From NCBI RefSeq assembly GCF_037201815.1, contig NZ_CP147407.1:3542723-3606722 (forward strand): a stretch of 64,000 nucleotides of DNA, given 5' to 3'. This DNA is from Metabacillus sp. FJAT-52054 (lineage in GTDB: Bacteria > Bacillota > Bacilli > Bacillales > Bacillaceae). This document shows positions 28,357 through 36,134 of the stretch, in pieces (position 1 is the stretch's first letter; every line of letters begins with the position of its first letter). The notes beneath the pieces were generated by a model. The model was not told where the DNA came from. It searched no databases and worked only from the letters and a program-made list of their open reading frames with translations. The translations under genes were made by a program, and so were the position numbers.

Positions 28357-28667
28357 GTCGCAACCACCTCATACTTTTTCACAGTCGGCACAATGGCTGC
28401 AAGCTCTTGATCAGGGTAGTTTTTCTCATGCTCATGCACCTTTTTAAAGGCGTCGCTTTGGACCCATTTCATATAATGATCTTTCGTTTCCCATTCAATT
28501 TGAACCGTAAGCTCTCCCTTTTTCTTTTCATTTTGAAGGAGCTGAAAGGAATGGAAACCTTCATACTGATCAACCATTTTCGATCTTGTTTTATAAATGG
28601 AAATGACCTCATCTGCTTTATTCTCAGGTACGTTAAATGTAGAATGAACGATATACAACGATTTCAT
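28353..28667 (-). CDS. ABM-domain monooxygenase, HmoA/IsdG-like
   Basis: About 104 residues of ferredoxin-like antibiotic biosynthesis monooxygenase fold: VHSTFNVPENKADEV, VDQYEGFHSFQLLQ, VQIEWETKDHYMKWVQSDAF and a His-rich helix KVHEHEKNY. HmoA/HmoB of B. subtilis are small haem-degrading enzymes with this pattern, so haem turnover is plausible. The ATG chosen directly abuts AGAGGAG; a TTG three codons later or eight codons earlier is possible. It overlaps the next gene by four bases. Confidence 0.7.
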   Translation of the reverse strand: MKSLYIVHSTFNVPENKADEVISIYKTRSKMVDQYEGFHSFQLLQNEKKKGELTVQIEWETKDHYMKWVQSDAFKKVHEHEKNYPDQELAAIVPTVKKYEVVAT

Positions 28668-28785
28668 CTCCTCTTTTTGTATCCTCTTCAACCTAACATA
28701 AAATCAGGCTCGAGAATACAAACTTGACAGGAAAGATTTTTCCAATCTAACTTTCAGTATAAGGTATGAGCAACCAATTTTCTAC

Positions 28786-28822
28786 ATGAAAAAGAGGCGC
28801 AGACTAGTCGGCGCCTCTTTCT
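28786..28822 (-). terminator. Terminator of hpf
   Basis: The stem AAAGAGGCGC / GCGCCTCTTT with a ten-base loop is followed by a T run on the minus strand. Confidence 0.85.
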
Positions 28823-28831
28823 AGTTAAAGC

Positions 28832-29401
28832 TTATTCGTTCGGCTCAATGACGCCGTATTTTCCATCTTTTCTTTTGTAAACAACATTTGTGCGGTTCGA
28901 TTCTGCATTCGTAAAGACGAAGAAATTATGCCCCAGCATATTCATCTGAAGAATCGCTTCTTCACTATCCATTGGTTTCAACGTGAAACGCTTCGTTCTC
29001 ACGACTTCCATGGTGTCTTCATCTTCTTCCTGAGTCTGAACGGCAGTTGGCGTTTCAACCGGATTTCCATTCGCAAACATCAGTTTAGCTGAATCCTGGT
29101 CACGGAACTTGCGATTAACCTTTGTTTTGTGTTTTCGAATTTGGCGCTCAAGCTTGTTCGTCACAAGATCGATAGCCGCATACATATCCTCATTATGCTC
29201 TTCGCCGCGAAGGACGAGATTCGTCATTGGGATTGTAACCTCTACCTTGGATTCCATATCACTGTAGTAACTGAGATTCACGTGAACATCTGCATCCACG
29301 GACTCCTGAAAGTACCTTTCAAGCTTCCCAATCTTCTTCTCCACGTAATCTCTTAAAGCTGGAGTTACCTCAATATTTTCCCCTCTGACACTGTATCTCA
29401 T
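28832..29401 (-). CDS. hpf: Long-form ribosome hibernation promoting factor
   Basis: 189 residues. The N-terminal S30AE domain (1-100; VTPALRDYVEKKIGKLERYF) binds the 30S decoding region. A flexible Glu-rich linker joins it to the C-terminal dimerisation domain (about 130-185; PMDSEEAILQMNMLGHNFFVF). Long HPF dimerises ribosomes into 100S particles at rest; the B. subtilis homologue is YvyD. The start follows AAAGGAGGAG. It keeps its place next to the fliT cluster, although two extra small genes lie between. Confidence 0.93.
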   Translation of the reverse strand: MRYSVRGENIEVTPALRDYVEKKIGKLERYFQESVDADVHVNLSYYSDMESKVEVTIPMTNLVLRGEEHNEDMYAAIDLVTNKLERQIRKHKTKVNRKFRDQDSAKLMFANGNPVETPTAVQTQEEDEDTMEVVRTKRFTLKPMDSEEAILQMNMLGHNFFVFTNAESNRTNVVYKRKDGKYGVIEPNE

Positions 29402-29439
29402 TAAAAACTCCTCCTTTGTAAAGGATATGTAAACTTATT

Positions 29440-29475
29440 TCTACTTTCCCCTCTTGGATTCCTGCTCAAACGTAA
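29440..29475 (-). promoter_or_regulatory. Possible sigma-B-type promoter of hpf
   Basis: On the minus strand a GTTTGA element is followed after 14-15 bases by GGGGAAA, close to the sigma-B pattern GTTTAA-N12-14-GGGWAW, and about 40 bases upstream of the hpf start. B. subtilis yvyD is known to use sigma-B and sigma-H. The match is imperfect in spacing. Confidence 0.35.
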
Positions 29476-29592
29476 AATTAGTGTGAAGGAATCGTGAAAT
29501 TTGTAAAAACATGCAGAATGGTTAGGGAATTTGACCTTTTTGAAGGGAATGAGAGGGTGTAGCAGCGCGCATCAGCCTCCAATGCAGGTCGA

Positions 29593-29712
29593 TATCGGCT
29601 TTTATCTGGATATATCGGCTATTATCAGAATATATCGACCGAAATAAAAGTATATCGGCTATCTTAAAATTATATCGGCTTTTATTTTTATATATCGACT
29701 TTTCGACAATTT
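29593..29712. repeat. 20-bp intergenic tandem repeat, six units
   Basis: Units start at 29593, 29613, 29633, 29653, 29673 and 29693 with exact 20-base spacing. Each opens with TATCGRC (in most copies TATATCGGCT counting two bases before), while the other ten or so bases are AT-rich and vary. The array lies upstream of hpf and downstream of a terminator, and codes for nothing. Confidence 0.9.
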
Positions 29713-29723
29713 TCAAGTCTCAT

Positions 29724-29757
29724 CAAACAAAAAAACCGCCTGGATTCCAAGCGGCTA
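29724..29757 (-). terminator. Terminator of the 136-residue protein gene
   Basis: The stem CCGCTTGG / CCAGGCGG is followed by seven T residues on the minus strand, overlapping the stop codon. Confidence 0.8.
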
Positions 29758-30165
29758 CTGCAAAATATACGGCTGAAGTCTTTTTTGGATCCCATCTTTC
29801 CATAATACAAATACAGGAGCCAGGCGATCTTTTAAATACGTTTCATACGTCAGCGGCTGAAAAAACATAAATTCCAAATGATCCAGTTCATGAATAACCT
29901 CATCAAACCTTCTGATTTCATGAAGCAGCAACGGATCCTCCTCCGCCACTGAATCCATGATCAGCACGTTTGAACTGTCAATGTGATAAAAAGCCCTCAT
30001 AATATCAGAAAAAACCTTTTCTGCCTCTGTCAATTCAAGTTTATGAAAGCTCTCCAGCACATAATCCAGCCCCTCTTGAACTGTGTTCAGCAAGTGATAA
30101 TAGAAATGATACAATTCAAAGCGCTCATATGCGTTCAAGTCATCCACCCTCGATATATAGGTCAT
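29755..30165 (-). CDS. Helical protein of unknown function in the flagellar cluster
   Basis: 136 residues, acidic, rich in aromatic residues and predicted almost all helical (VQEGLDYVLESFHKLELTEAEK, PLLLHEIRRFDEVIHELDHLEF). It has no signal peptide or membrane segment. It resembles no family I can name with certainty. It lies between fliT and hpf, where B. subtilis has nothing, and has its own terminator. Size and helical make-up would suit a chaperone or regulator, but this is only context. Confidence 0.6.
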   Translation of the reverse strand: MTYISRVDDLNAYERFELYHFYYHLLNTVQEGLDYVLESFHKLELTEAEKVFSDIMRAFYHIDSSNVLIMDSVAEEDPLLLHEIRRFDEVIHELDHLEFMFFQPLTYETYLKDRLAPVFVLWKDGIQKRLQPYILQ

Positions 30166-30252
30166 TTATACTATATTTTATATCGGTCGCTAGGCGTGAT
30201 TGTTGATAGTAGAGCGCACATTAAATTAACATTTTTAACCAATAAATAATTC

Positions 30253-30444
30253 TTAAATAAGTTTGTCTAGGATCCAGTGGCCCAAAAAGGCAATTTGCAC
30301 AGGAATCATGATAAGCGGCATGCAGCCATCAAAGCTGCAGCAGCCATCTGCACAGCCATCGAGACAGCCATCTTTGGATTCTTTTTTCCTTTTTTTCTTG
30401 GGCGATACAGGTTTTTTATATTTATTTTGATTTAGAAAGTTCAT
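30253..30444 (-). CDS. Small Cys-rich membrane protein
   Basis: 63 residues from an ATG placed five bases after AAAGGAG. A basic Lys-rich N-terminus (KKPVSPKKKRKK) is followed by a cluster of five Cys in a repeated Asp-Gly-Cys pattern (DGCLDGCADGCCSFDGC), then one hydrophobic segment of about 18 residues. A single-spanning protein with a metal-binding or disulfide-forming Cys cluster is the simplest reading. No family is recognised. The ORF is open further upstream, but the strong ribosome binding site fixes this start. Confidence 0.65.
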   Translation of the reverse strand: MNFLNQNKYKKPVSPKKKRKKESKDGCLDGCADGCCSFDGCMPLIMIPVQIAFLGHWILDKLI

Positions 30445-30597
30445 AAGATCTCCTTTAAAGTGAATCTGGATCGACAAGTTAACCCGTTTTAATAGAATGA
30501 AAAACCCAAATACATTATAAGGAAAAATAAAGGAAATTAGCAGTCCAGAAAGACTCAAATCTTCAGTTTTACTAATTTATATTTTTGGGAAAACAAG

Positions 30598-30632
30598 AAA
30601 ACTCCCTGCCCATACCGGGAAGAGAGTTTCAC
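30598..30632 (-). terminator. Terminator of the flaG-fliD-fliS-fliT operon
   Basis: An imperfect stem (AAACTCTCTTCCCGG paired with the GGGCAGGGAGTTT side) is followed by T residues on the minus strand, just after the fliT stop. Confidence 0.7.
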
Positions 30633-30633
30633 C

Positions 30634-30984
30634 TTATTTCCGTTTATCATAAAACATTCCATCCGCTTGAACAGACTGATAGGGATTTACGTATTTGTTC
30701 GCCCCATCCTTGGTTTTTTTCAAGCGCTGCATGTCTGCCTGGATGATGGTTTTCACTATGCTCATTTTCTCAACGATCTCTTTGTTCCACTCATTAATCT
30801 CATGAAGCTGTTCCTTTTCGCGGTCTGTAAATGGTGCTGCAATTTGCTTCATGGCAGCTTCCCGCTCATTAAGCTTGTTGTCGATTTGCCCAATCAAGGT
30901 CTCCCGTTCATCCTGTTTTGCAGGCTGGTCAAGCAAATTCAGGAGCTGTGCTGTAAGGGTGTGAACCTCAAATACAGAGCTCAT
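30634..30984 (-). CDS. fliT: Flagellar chaperone FliT
   Basis: About 116 residues, helical, beginning at an ATG that shares its A with the fliS TAA stop, so the two are coupled. FliT-type proteins chaperone the filament cap FliD and block its premature assembly. The segment ERETLIGQIDNKLNEREA and the C-terminal NPYQSVQADGMFYDKRK fit Bacillus FliT. It is last in the operon before the terminator. Confidence 0.88.
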   Translation of the reverse strand: MSSVFEVHTLTAQLLNLLDQPAKQDERETLIGQIDNKLNEREAAMKQIAAPFTDREKEQLHEINEWNKEIVEKMSIVKTIIQADMQRLKKTKDGANKYVNPYQSVQADGMFYDKRK

Positions 30985-31385
30985 TAAACAGAGCCGCCCT
31001 GCTTGAATTGCGCTTGGCGGTTCATCTGGATTACTTGCTTCCATGTATCGCGGAATTCGGTTACATACCCTTCTACTTCATCCAGAATGCTTGTATCATT
31101 TCCAAGGTTTGCTTCCATAAGACGGCGGTTCATATATTCATAAAGGGACATCATATTTTTAGAAACTTCAAGGTCCATGTTTAATGTCACCATAAGCTCT
31201 TGGATGATTTTTTGCGCTTTTAGAAGACTCGTATTTTTTGCTTCGATCTGCTTTTGTTCCATAGCCGTACGCGCTTGTTTAATAAATTTTAAACAGCCAT
31301 TATACAGCATGAGAGTCAATTCGCCAGGGGATGCGGTCGTCACAGAATTTTGCTGATAAGCCTGGTATGGGTTATTTACTGCCAA
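30984..31385 (-). CDS. fliS: Flagellar export chaperone FliS
   Basis: 133 residues with the FliS signature: NPYQAYQQNSVTTASPGELTLMLYNG at the N-terminus (positions 5-30), four helices and the ASLGNDTSIL-like EANLGNDTSIL. FliS binds the C-terminus of flagellin in the cytoplasm and keeps it unfolded for export, and in Bacillus ties into FliW/CsrA control. It lies 16 bases after fliD and overlaps fliT. Confidence 0.95.
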   Translation of the reverse strand: MAVNNPYQAYQQNSVTTASPGELTLMLYNGCLKFIKQARTAMEQKQIEAKNTSLLKAQKIIQELMVTLNMDLEVSKNMMSLYEYMNRRLMEANLGNDTSILDEVEGYVTEFRDTWKQVIQMNRQAQFKQGGSV

Positions 31386-31401
31386 GTTGTTTCACTCCTC
31401 A

Positions 31402-32901
31402 TTAATTTCCGCCGCCGAAGTTGGCTAGCTGTGCTGATTGTGCGTTGGCTCTTTGGATGGCTGATTCCATTGCCGAAAACTGGCGCCAATAACGATCCTC
31501 GATTTGGACTAAACGGTCTTCAAACCGGTCGATTTGAGTATCCAGGCTATCGAGGTTTTTTCCGATGGAAAACTTTTGAGTCGTCATCAAGCTGTTTCCG
31601 GCCTTTGCTTCAACCCTCGTGATCGTATCTTTTATGGTAGCACGCAATCTCCCGGCGAGACCAGATGTCTCAGGAGTTGTACCCTTCGAGTTAAACAGCT
31701 CAAATACCGCACTCGGATTGGCCTGGATTTTTTCGCGCAGCTTTGTTTCATCGATAATGAGCTTTCCTTTTTCCATATAATTGGACGTCGTTTTAATGCC
31801 GATATCGGAAAGCTGGGTATATCCGCTGACATTTCCTGTACCATTTACCGGTGCATAGAAATCTGTTCTCATTTTATTTAAACCAGATGCAAGAATGGAA
31901 TCGTTTTTCAGAAGGCCGCTCTTAGCCTTTTCTTCCCACTGCTCAACCTGCTTATCTGAAAGGGACTCACGCTCCGTATCCGTCAGCGGCTGATAGGAAC
32001 GATAGCGGTCTTCAGAAATCTCACCGTTGATTTTCCCGATAATTTCGTTGTATTTATCTACAAATTTAACGACCGAATCAACAATACTGTCTACATCTGT
32101 TGTACTTGAGATATTAACGGGCTCAGTTGTCTTTTGATTTAAATTATATTCCACACCGTTCATTGTAAACGTATTTGAGGCTTGATCCATTGCATATCCA
32201 TTTAATTTGATCGTCGCGTTGCTTCCCAGTTTTGTCGGATCCTTCGCAAGGTTGTTTCCTGAAAAAGAAAATCCAAGGCTGTTCATAAAGGACTGTGTAT
32301 TGGCATCTGTGGAAGAGATCGCCCCGCTCGCCCCTGTTTTGCTGCTTGTCATGATGATACTTTCAAAGGCATCTCCCGTCACTTTAGCCTTTATAGCAGA
32401 TACACCTAGAGAGGACGAGTTGATTTTATTCAGTACTTGATCAAGTGTATCTCCTTCTGCAATGGAGATTTTTACATCTCTTGGAGTAGAAGAACCGGGA
32501 TCGGTTACCTTGAATAGCAGCTCCTTTGCACCTGCTTCAACAACTGGAGCTTTCGTTCCCTTCCATGAAGCCGCTGTTGCCAGAGTGGTAACTTCAATAG
32601 AAGTAGAAAAATTAGCTCCCGCACTGATCGCTTTCGCACTAACCGCACCCTCATTTGAACTGCTGACTGCTTTCTTATTAAATGTGGATTGAAGCGTTAG
32701 TGAATTTTTATTGATCGGACTCAGCATATCGTCCAGTTCTTTTAGCAGCTTGTTCATGTCCCGGTAGTTGTCACGCTGCCACTCAAACGTCGTTTTCTTT
32801 TGCTTTAGCTTATCGACACCCATCCGTTCTGCTTTCATTAAATCACTGACCATCGTATCGATATCCATTCCGCTTGCCAATCCGCCGATTCTCATTGCCA
32901 C
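31402..32901 (-). CDS. fliD: Flagellar filament capping protein FliD
   Basis: 499 residues. The N-terminal coiled segment (MRIGGLASGMDIDTMVSDLM), variable central domains with the DALFTLNG-like ATIKLNGYAMD, and the C-terminal coiled coil (LVQIEDRYWRQFSAMESAIQ) are typical. FliD forms the pentameric cap that folds flagellin at the filament tip. The start is GTG after GGTGAG. Second gene of the flaG operon. Confidence 0.95.
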   Translation of the reverse strand: MAMRIGGLASGMDIDTMVSDLMKAERMGVDKLKQKKTTFEWQRDNYRDMNKLLKELDDMLSPINKNSLTLQSTFNKKAVSSSNEGAVSAKAISAGANFSTSIEVTTLATAASWKGTKAPVVEAGAKELLFKVTDPGSSTPRDVKISIAEGDTLDQVLNKINSSSLGVSAIKAKVTGDAFESIIMTSSKTGASGAISSTDANTQSFMNSLGFSFSGNNLAKDPTKLGSNATIKLNGYAMDQASNTFTMNGVEYNLNQKTTEPVNISSTTDVDSIVDSVVKFVDKYNEIIGKINGEISEDRYRSYQPLTDTERESLSDKQVEQWEEKAKSGLLKNDSILASGLNKMRTDFYAPVNGTGNVSGYTQLSDIGIKTTSNYMEKGKLIIDETKLREKIQANPSAVFELFNSKGTTPETSGLAGRLRATIKDTITRVEAKAGNSLMTTQKFSIGKNLDSLDTQIDRFEDRLVQIEDRYWRQFSAMESAIQRANAQSAQLANFGGGN

Positions 32902-32919
32902 TATTGCTCACCGTCCTGT

Positions 32920-33264
32920 TTAGCTTTTTTCATCTATAAACAATCCCACAAATTCTGTCATCGCTGCATACATATCCAGCACTTTTTTATTGGGGATCTC
33001 CCGAACAACCTCTCTTGTCACATCATCCACAACGGTCACATAATACTCGTTGAGCTTTTCGTGAAGCACAAATTCCGTATGAGTATTGGCCGGCGCCATA
33101 AATTCATTTAAACTTTCAACAATTTTCTCAAGCTTTTCTTTCGAAACAGGGGGAGTTTCCTTCACTTGATAAGCTGACTCTATATCTTGTACAGGATTCG
33201 TTCTTACCGCTTCAGTGTCTTGCATACGAGGCATTCCTTGAGTTGAAATCGAATTTACTGCCAT
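32920..33264 (-). CDS. flaG: Flagellar protein FlaG (YvyC)
   Basis: About 114 residues: a disordered N-terminus and a conserved C-terminal domain (KLEKIVESLNEFMAP, LHEKLNEYYVTVVD, EIPNKKVLDMYAAM). The FlaG family affects filament length by an unknown route. The ATG chosen lies eight bases after GAGGAG; a GTG three codons earlier is too close. It is first in flaG-fliD-fliS-fliT and has a sigma-D-like promoter 35 bases upstream. Confidence 0.92.
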   Translation of the reverse strand: MAVNSISTQGMPRMQDTEAVRTNPVQDIESAYQVKETPPVSKEKLEKIVESLNEFMAPANTHTEFVLHEKLNEYYVTVVDDVTREVVREIPNKKVLDMYAAMTEFVGLFIDEKS

Positions 33265-33298
33265 AGTGGACACTCCTCAATTTAATCATCTAAAAGTT

Positions 33299-33325
33299 AT
33301 ATCGGAGAGTTTGGGGAGTTGTTGA
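33299..33325 (-). promoter_or_regulatory. Sigma-D-type promoter of the flaG operon
   Basis: On the minus strand TCAA (33322-33325), a spacer of exactly 15 bases, then TCCGATAT (33299-33306). The sigma-D pattern is TAAA-N15-GCCGATAT, so 3 of 4 and 7 of 8 bases match. It lies directly upstream of flaG. Confidence 0.75.
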
Positions 33326-33334
33326 GGGGAAATA

Positions 33335-33367
33335 GAAAAAACCTCCTATTAGCCCGGGAGGTTTTGC
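33335..33367 (-). terminator. Terminator of the DUF5381-like cluster
   Basis: The stem AAAACCTCC / GGAGGTTTT is followed by a T run on the minus strand. It isolates flaG from the accessory genes upstream. Confidence 0.75.
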
Positions 33368-33515
33368 ATATAGGGCCTATTAAAATTCTGCCTGCCAGGG
33401 AAGAAGCTTTTGAACTTGGATTTGCAGCTTTCCTGAGCATCAGCCTCCATTGAGATTTTACAGGAATGATTTGTTCATCAGCTCTTTTCCCCAAGCCAAA
33501 TCCTCCCTCTTGCAT

Positions 33516-33979
33516 TTAAGATTCATTATTAACTGCTGAAGCGGAATGTATATAGGGCAGGATATAATATTCCTTGTAGGGCTTAAACTCCTGTTCATCC
33601 AGCACGTTATATGTGGGTATTCTAATTTTATTATTTTGCTTATCCGTTATGACAATATCGTAATACAGCCATGATCTTAAAGTTAGTCCTTTGTATTGGA
33701 TACTTACATCCTTAATTTCTTTTAGGGGGATTGACTTTTTGTCAGATTCAACCCTGCCCTCAGGTCCCGTAAAAATTTTGAGGCGAACCTTGTTTTTATT
33801 AAAAAACACTGGTGAAGATCGGATAAAAAAATAAAAACCAAAAAACAGACCGGCTAATCCGCCCATAACTCCCAGAGGGCTGGTGTTCAAGCCTGATGTA
33901 AACGCATCAATTGTAAGCCATGCACAAATCTAATTAACCTTGGATTTCCCTTCACTTCGATCTTATCCTGCTGATCCAT
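33516..33979 (-). pseudogene. Frameshifted, shortened DUF5381/YfjD-like gene
   Basis: An ATG at 33979 after GAAAGGAG opens a frame whose first residues (MDQQDKIEVKGNPRLIRFV) align with the starts of the two paralogues upstream, but the frame ends 15 codons later. The rest, from TSPLGVMGGLAG to the C-terminus (124 codons, 33516-33890), continues in another frame. Comparison with the paralogues shows that about 13-20 residues of the first membrane helix are missing at the shift. The soluble part (GPEGRVESDKKSIPLKEIKDV) is intact. Read as a decayed third copy. Confidence 0.7.
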
Positions 33980-33988
33980 GCTTCAAAT

Positions 33989-34540
33989 TCATCTCCTTTC
34001 TAAATGACCCGTATTACTTGGAAATTGCTTATATTTTCTCTTATACGCCTCCTGGGCATCAGGTGTCATGAACGGAAGTACGTACTGTTGAATCTGCTGA
34101 TTGAATGTAAGATCATTTACCAAATTATAAGTCTTCATTTGAACAACCTTACCCTGGTGTGTATAGATTACCAGATCCTCATAAAAAATGGATCTCAGAG
34201 AAATCCCTCTCCGTCTAATCTCTAAATCTCTTATATCTTTTATAGCAACTGATTTTTTTCTGGATTGAACTCTTCCCTCTGGTCCTGGAACAATTTCAAA
34301 AATGACCCTTCTATTTTTAAAAACACCCGGTGAGCTATGTAAAAATATATAAAGGCCCCAAATCATTCCAGCAAATCCACCCACAATTCCAGATAGACTA
34401 TATTTAGATTCAAACTGAAGAGCATCCAGGAAAACCCATAAACAAAATATAAACACTCCTGCTGATGAAATGAAGAACCATACTACAAACCTTGAAAAAG
34501 CTTTCACTTCTATAATTGCTGGGCTTTGATTGTTGAGCAA
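33989..34540 (-). CDS. DUF5381 / YfjD-like membrane protein
   Basis: 183 residues: two N-terminal membrane helices (about 15-38 and 50-70), then a PH-like domain with GPEGRVQSRKKSVAIKDIRD and a C-terminal helix (QQIQQYVLPFM). B. subtilis YfjD has this layout. Function unknown. The start is TTG after GAGGAGA. It is flanked by two homologues (34627-35136 and the relic at 33516-33979), so this is a tandem family. In other Firmicutes such membrane arrays often guard against secreted toxins; that role is inference only. Confidence 0.65.
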   Translation of the reverse strand: MLNNQSPAIIEVKAFSRFVVWFFISSAGVFIFCLWVFLDALQFESKYSLSGIVGGFAGMIWGLYIFLHSSPGVFKNRRVIFEIVPGPEGRVQSRKKSVAIKDIRDLEIRRRGISLRSIFYEDLVIYTHQGKVVQMKTYNLVNDLTFNQQIQQYVLPFMTPDAQEAYKRKYKQFPSNTGHLERR

Positions 34541-34626
34541 ATGGGTTCTCTCCTCAGAAAATGTAATTTAACCATCGTCTCCTGCACGGTCTTTTTTACT
34601 CCTTATCTCACTTCAACTTGCTGCAT

Positions 34627-35136
34627 TCATTTAATATTCTTTTGTGCTTGTGCTTCCGAACCCGAACTTATATATGGAAGAAGATACTTCTTCAGATCAT
34701 TGTTTAAATCCTGATAGTGTAACAGGTTATAGGTTGGCATTTTCACCTTTTTATTGTCGAGGGTATAGATAATTAAATCCTCAAAAAACATGGCACGGGG
34801 GGTAAATCCGTTTTTTGCTATTTTATAGTCTCTAATGTTCTTAATATCCACTGATTTCTTTATAGATTCAATTCTTCCATCTGGTCCGGGAATAATCGTA
34901 AAGATGACTCTGTCTTTACTAAAAAGGCCCGGTGCAACATTTATAAACATATATAGTGAAAATACAGCTCCCATTCCTCCCCCAAATACTCCTACGACAT
35001 CGTAAATAGAGGTAAATCTAATTGCAGCCAAAAATATACTGCAGAAAACAGCAAATGAAACGACTGTTGCCATAAGACCGAATAGTAAACTTGTCTTATT
35101 GAACCTAATTTTAATTACATCTTGGTTACTCATCAT
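34627..35136 (-). CDS. DUF5381 / YfjD-like membrane protein, paralogue
   Basis: 169 residues with the same plan as its neighbour: two membrane helices, GPDGRIESIKKSVDIKNIRDY, EDLIIYTLDNKKVKMPTYNLL and a C-terminal YLLPYI. Shared blocks show recent duplication, yet the N-termini differ strongly. The start follows AGGAG. An 86-base gap separates it from the downstream paralogue. Function unknown; same family caveats apply. Confidence 0.65.
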   Translation of the reverse strand: MMSNQDVIKIRFNKTSLLFGLMATVVSFAVFCSIFLAAIRFTSIYDVVGVFGGGMGAVFSLYMFINVAPGLFSKDRVIFTIIPGPDGRIESIKKSVDIKNIRDYKIAKNGFTPRAMFFEDLIIYTLDNKKVKMPTYNLLHYQDLNNDLKKYLLPYISSGSEAQAQKNIK

Positions 35137-35173
35137 ATAACTCCTGTCATTCTATTTAAATAAAGCCGGGCCA

Positions 35174-36124
35174 CTAATGCCTTTCCTTAGGAAACTTCCA
35201 AACAATCAAAGTCAAAATCCCAATTAGCACCTGGAAAAAGAGCCAAAACACAAGAAGGGGAAACCAGGTTTCCTCCACCCAGCTCTGGGAGTTTATGAAA
35301 AGGATGCCAATAACCAAAAGCAGGATGAGACTGCCTCTTTTGAAAAAAAGGGATGCTTTTATCTCCAATTTTGGCTCTCTTACCTCTTCTTTTTCCTCTT
35401 CTATTTCCATATCATTTTCCAATGGTCCATTCATATATGCGTTCATTATGTAAGATAGATAGTCCGGGACAGAGGTATGAACAAGCCGGATTTGTTCGCT
35501 TTTCGTAATTTCAATGCGCCAAACTCCAGTTTCAGCAGGGACAAATGCTGTTCCAAAGCTGAAAAAATCCTGATCTGTGTACAGGGTCATTGAATTGATT
35601 TCCCTATTGTTTGCTTGAAAATCTCTCAGAAATATCCGAAGTTCAGGCGTCGTCTCAGGATCCTCCATGATTTCCTTGTACTCTTCATCCCCTGCATAAT
35701 GGAGGGAGTTGTAGTAGTCATCACTCATCCGGATGATCTCATAGGAGTTAGTTGATCGGTAATACTGGTCCAAACCAAAAAATCCGGCAATAATGGATTC
35801 AGGTGTCTCACTTTCAGCTAGATCCGTATATACATATGTTTTATCTTCAATCAGAGTTTCCATGATCCGATTATCAGAAACCGTAGCCTCCACCCCAGGT
35901 TTGTTCAGCTCCATCCACAAATCCGATGCTTGAAGGGATGTTAAATATCGGCTTAGTTCAGCGTATTTCCCATGCAAATCTGCTGTTTTTGCTGCTTTTT
36001 TTATTTCCTTCCGCCTCTTCCAGGATACGCTTAAAAATGCGTAGCTTTTATACATGGCTTTAAGCCCTAATGCTCTCGATACAATAAGTATGTCATCCAG
36101 CGAATATGTTTCCTGTTTCATCAT
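35174..36124 (-). CDS. Unknown protein with two C-terminal membrane helices
   Basis: 316 residues. The first about 240 are soluble (TYSLDDILIVSRALGL, ESIIAGFFGLDQYYRS, MTLYTDQDFFSFGTAFV), then an acidic linker (MEIEEEKEEVREP) and two hydrophobic helices near the C-terminus (about 262-280 and 287-308). No family can be named. It lies 10 bases downstream of a small membrane protein gene and upstream of the DUF5381 array, a grouping that recalls the B. subtilis yfj gene set. The start is ATG. Confidence 0.55.
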   Translation of the reverse strand: MMKQETYSLDDILIVSRALGLKAMYKSYAFLSVSWKRRKEIKKAAKTADLHGKYAELSRYLTSLQASDLWMELNKPGVEATVSDNRIMETLIEDKTYVYTDLAESETPESIIAGFFGLDQYYRSTNSYEIIRMSDDYYNSLHYAGDEEYKEIMEDPETTPELRIFLRDFQANNREINSMTLYTDQDFFSFGTAFVPAETGVWRIEITKSEQIRLVHTSVPDYLSYIMNAYMNGPLENDMEIEEEKEEVREPKLEIKASLFFKRGSLILLLVIGILFINSQSWVEETWFPLLVFWLFFQVLIGILTLIVWKFPKERH

Positions 36125-36134
36125 TTTTCACCTC

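Noticed and set aside
29593..29712. 20-bp repeats considered as a replication or plasmid iteron
   Set aside because: No rep gene, AT-rich melting region or DnaA boxes were seen nearby; the setting is chromosomal housekeeping.
33297..33515. 72-codon ORF upstream of flaG
   Set aside because: It overlaps the sigma-D-like promoter and a terminator and has no start signal.
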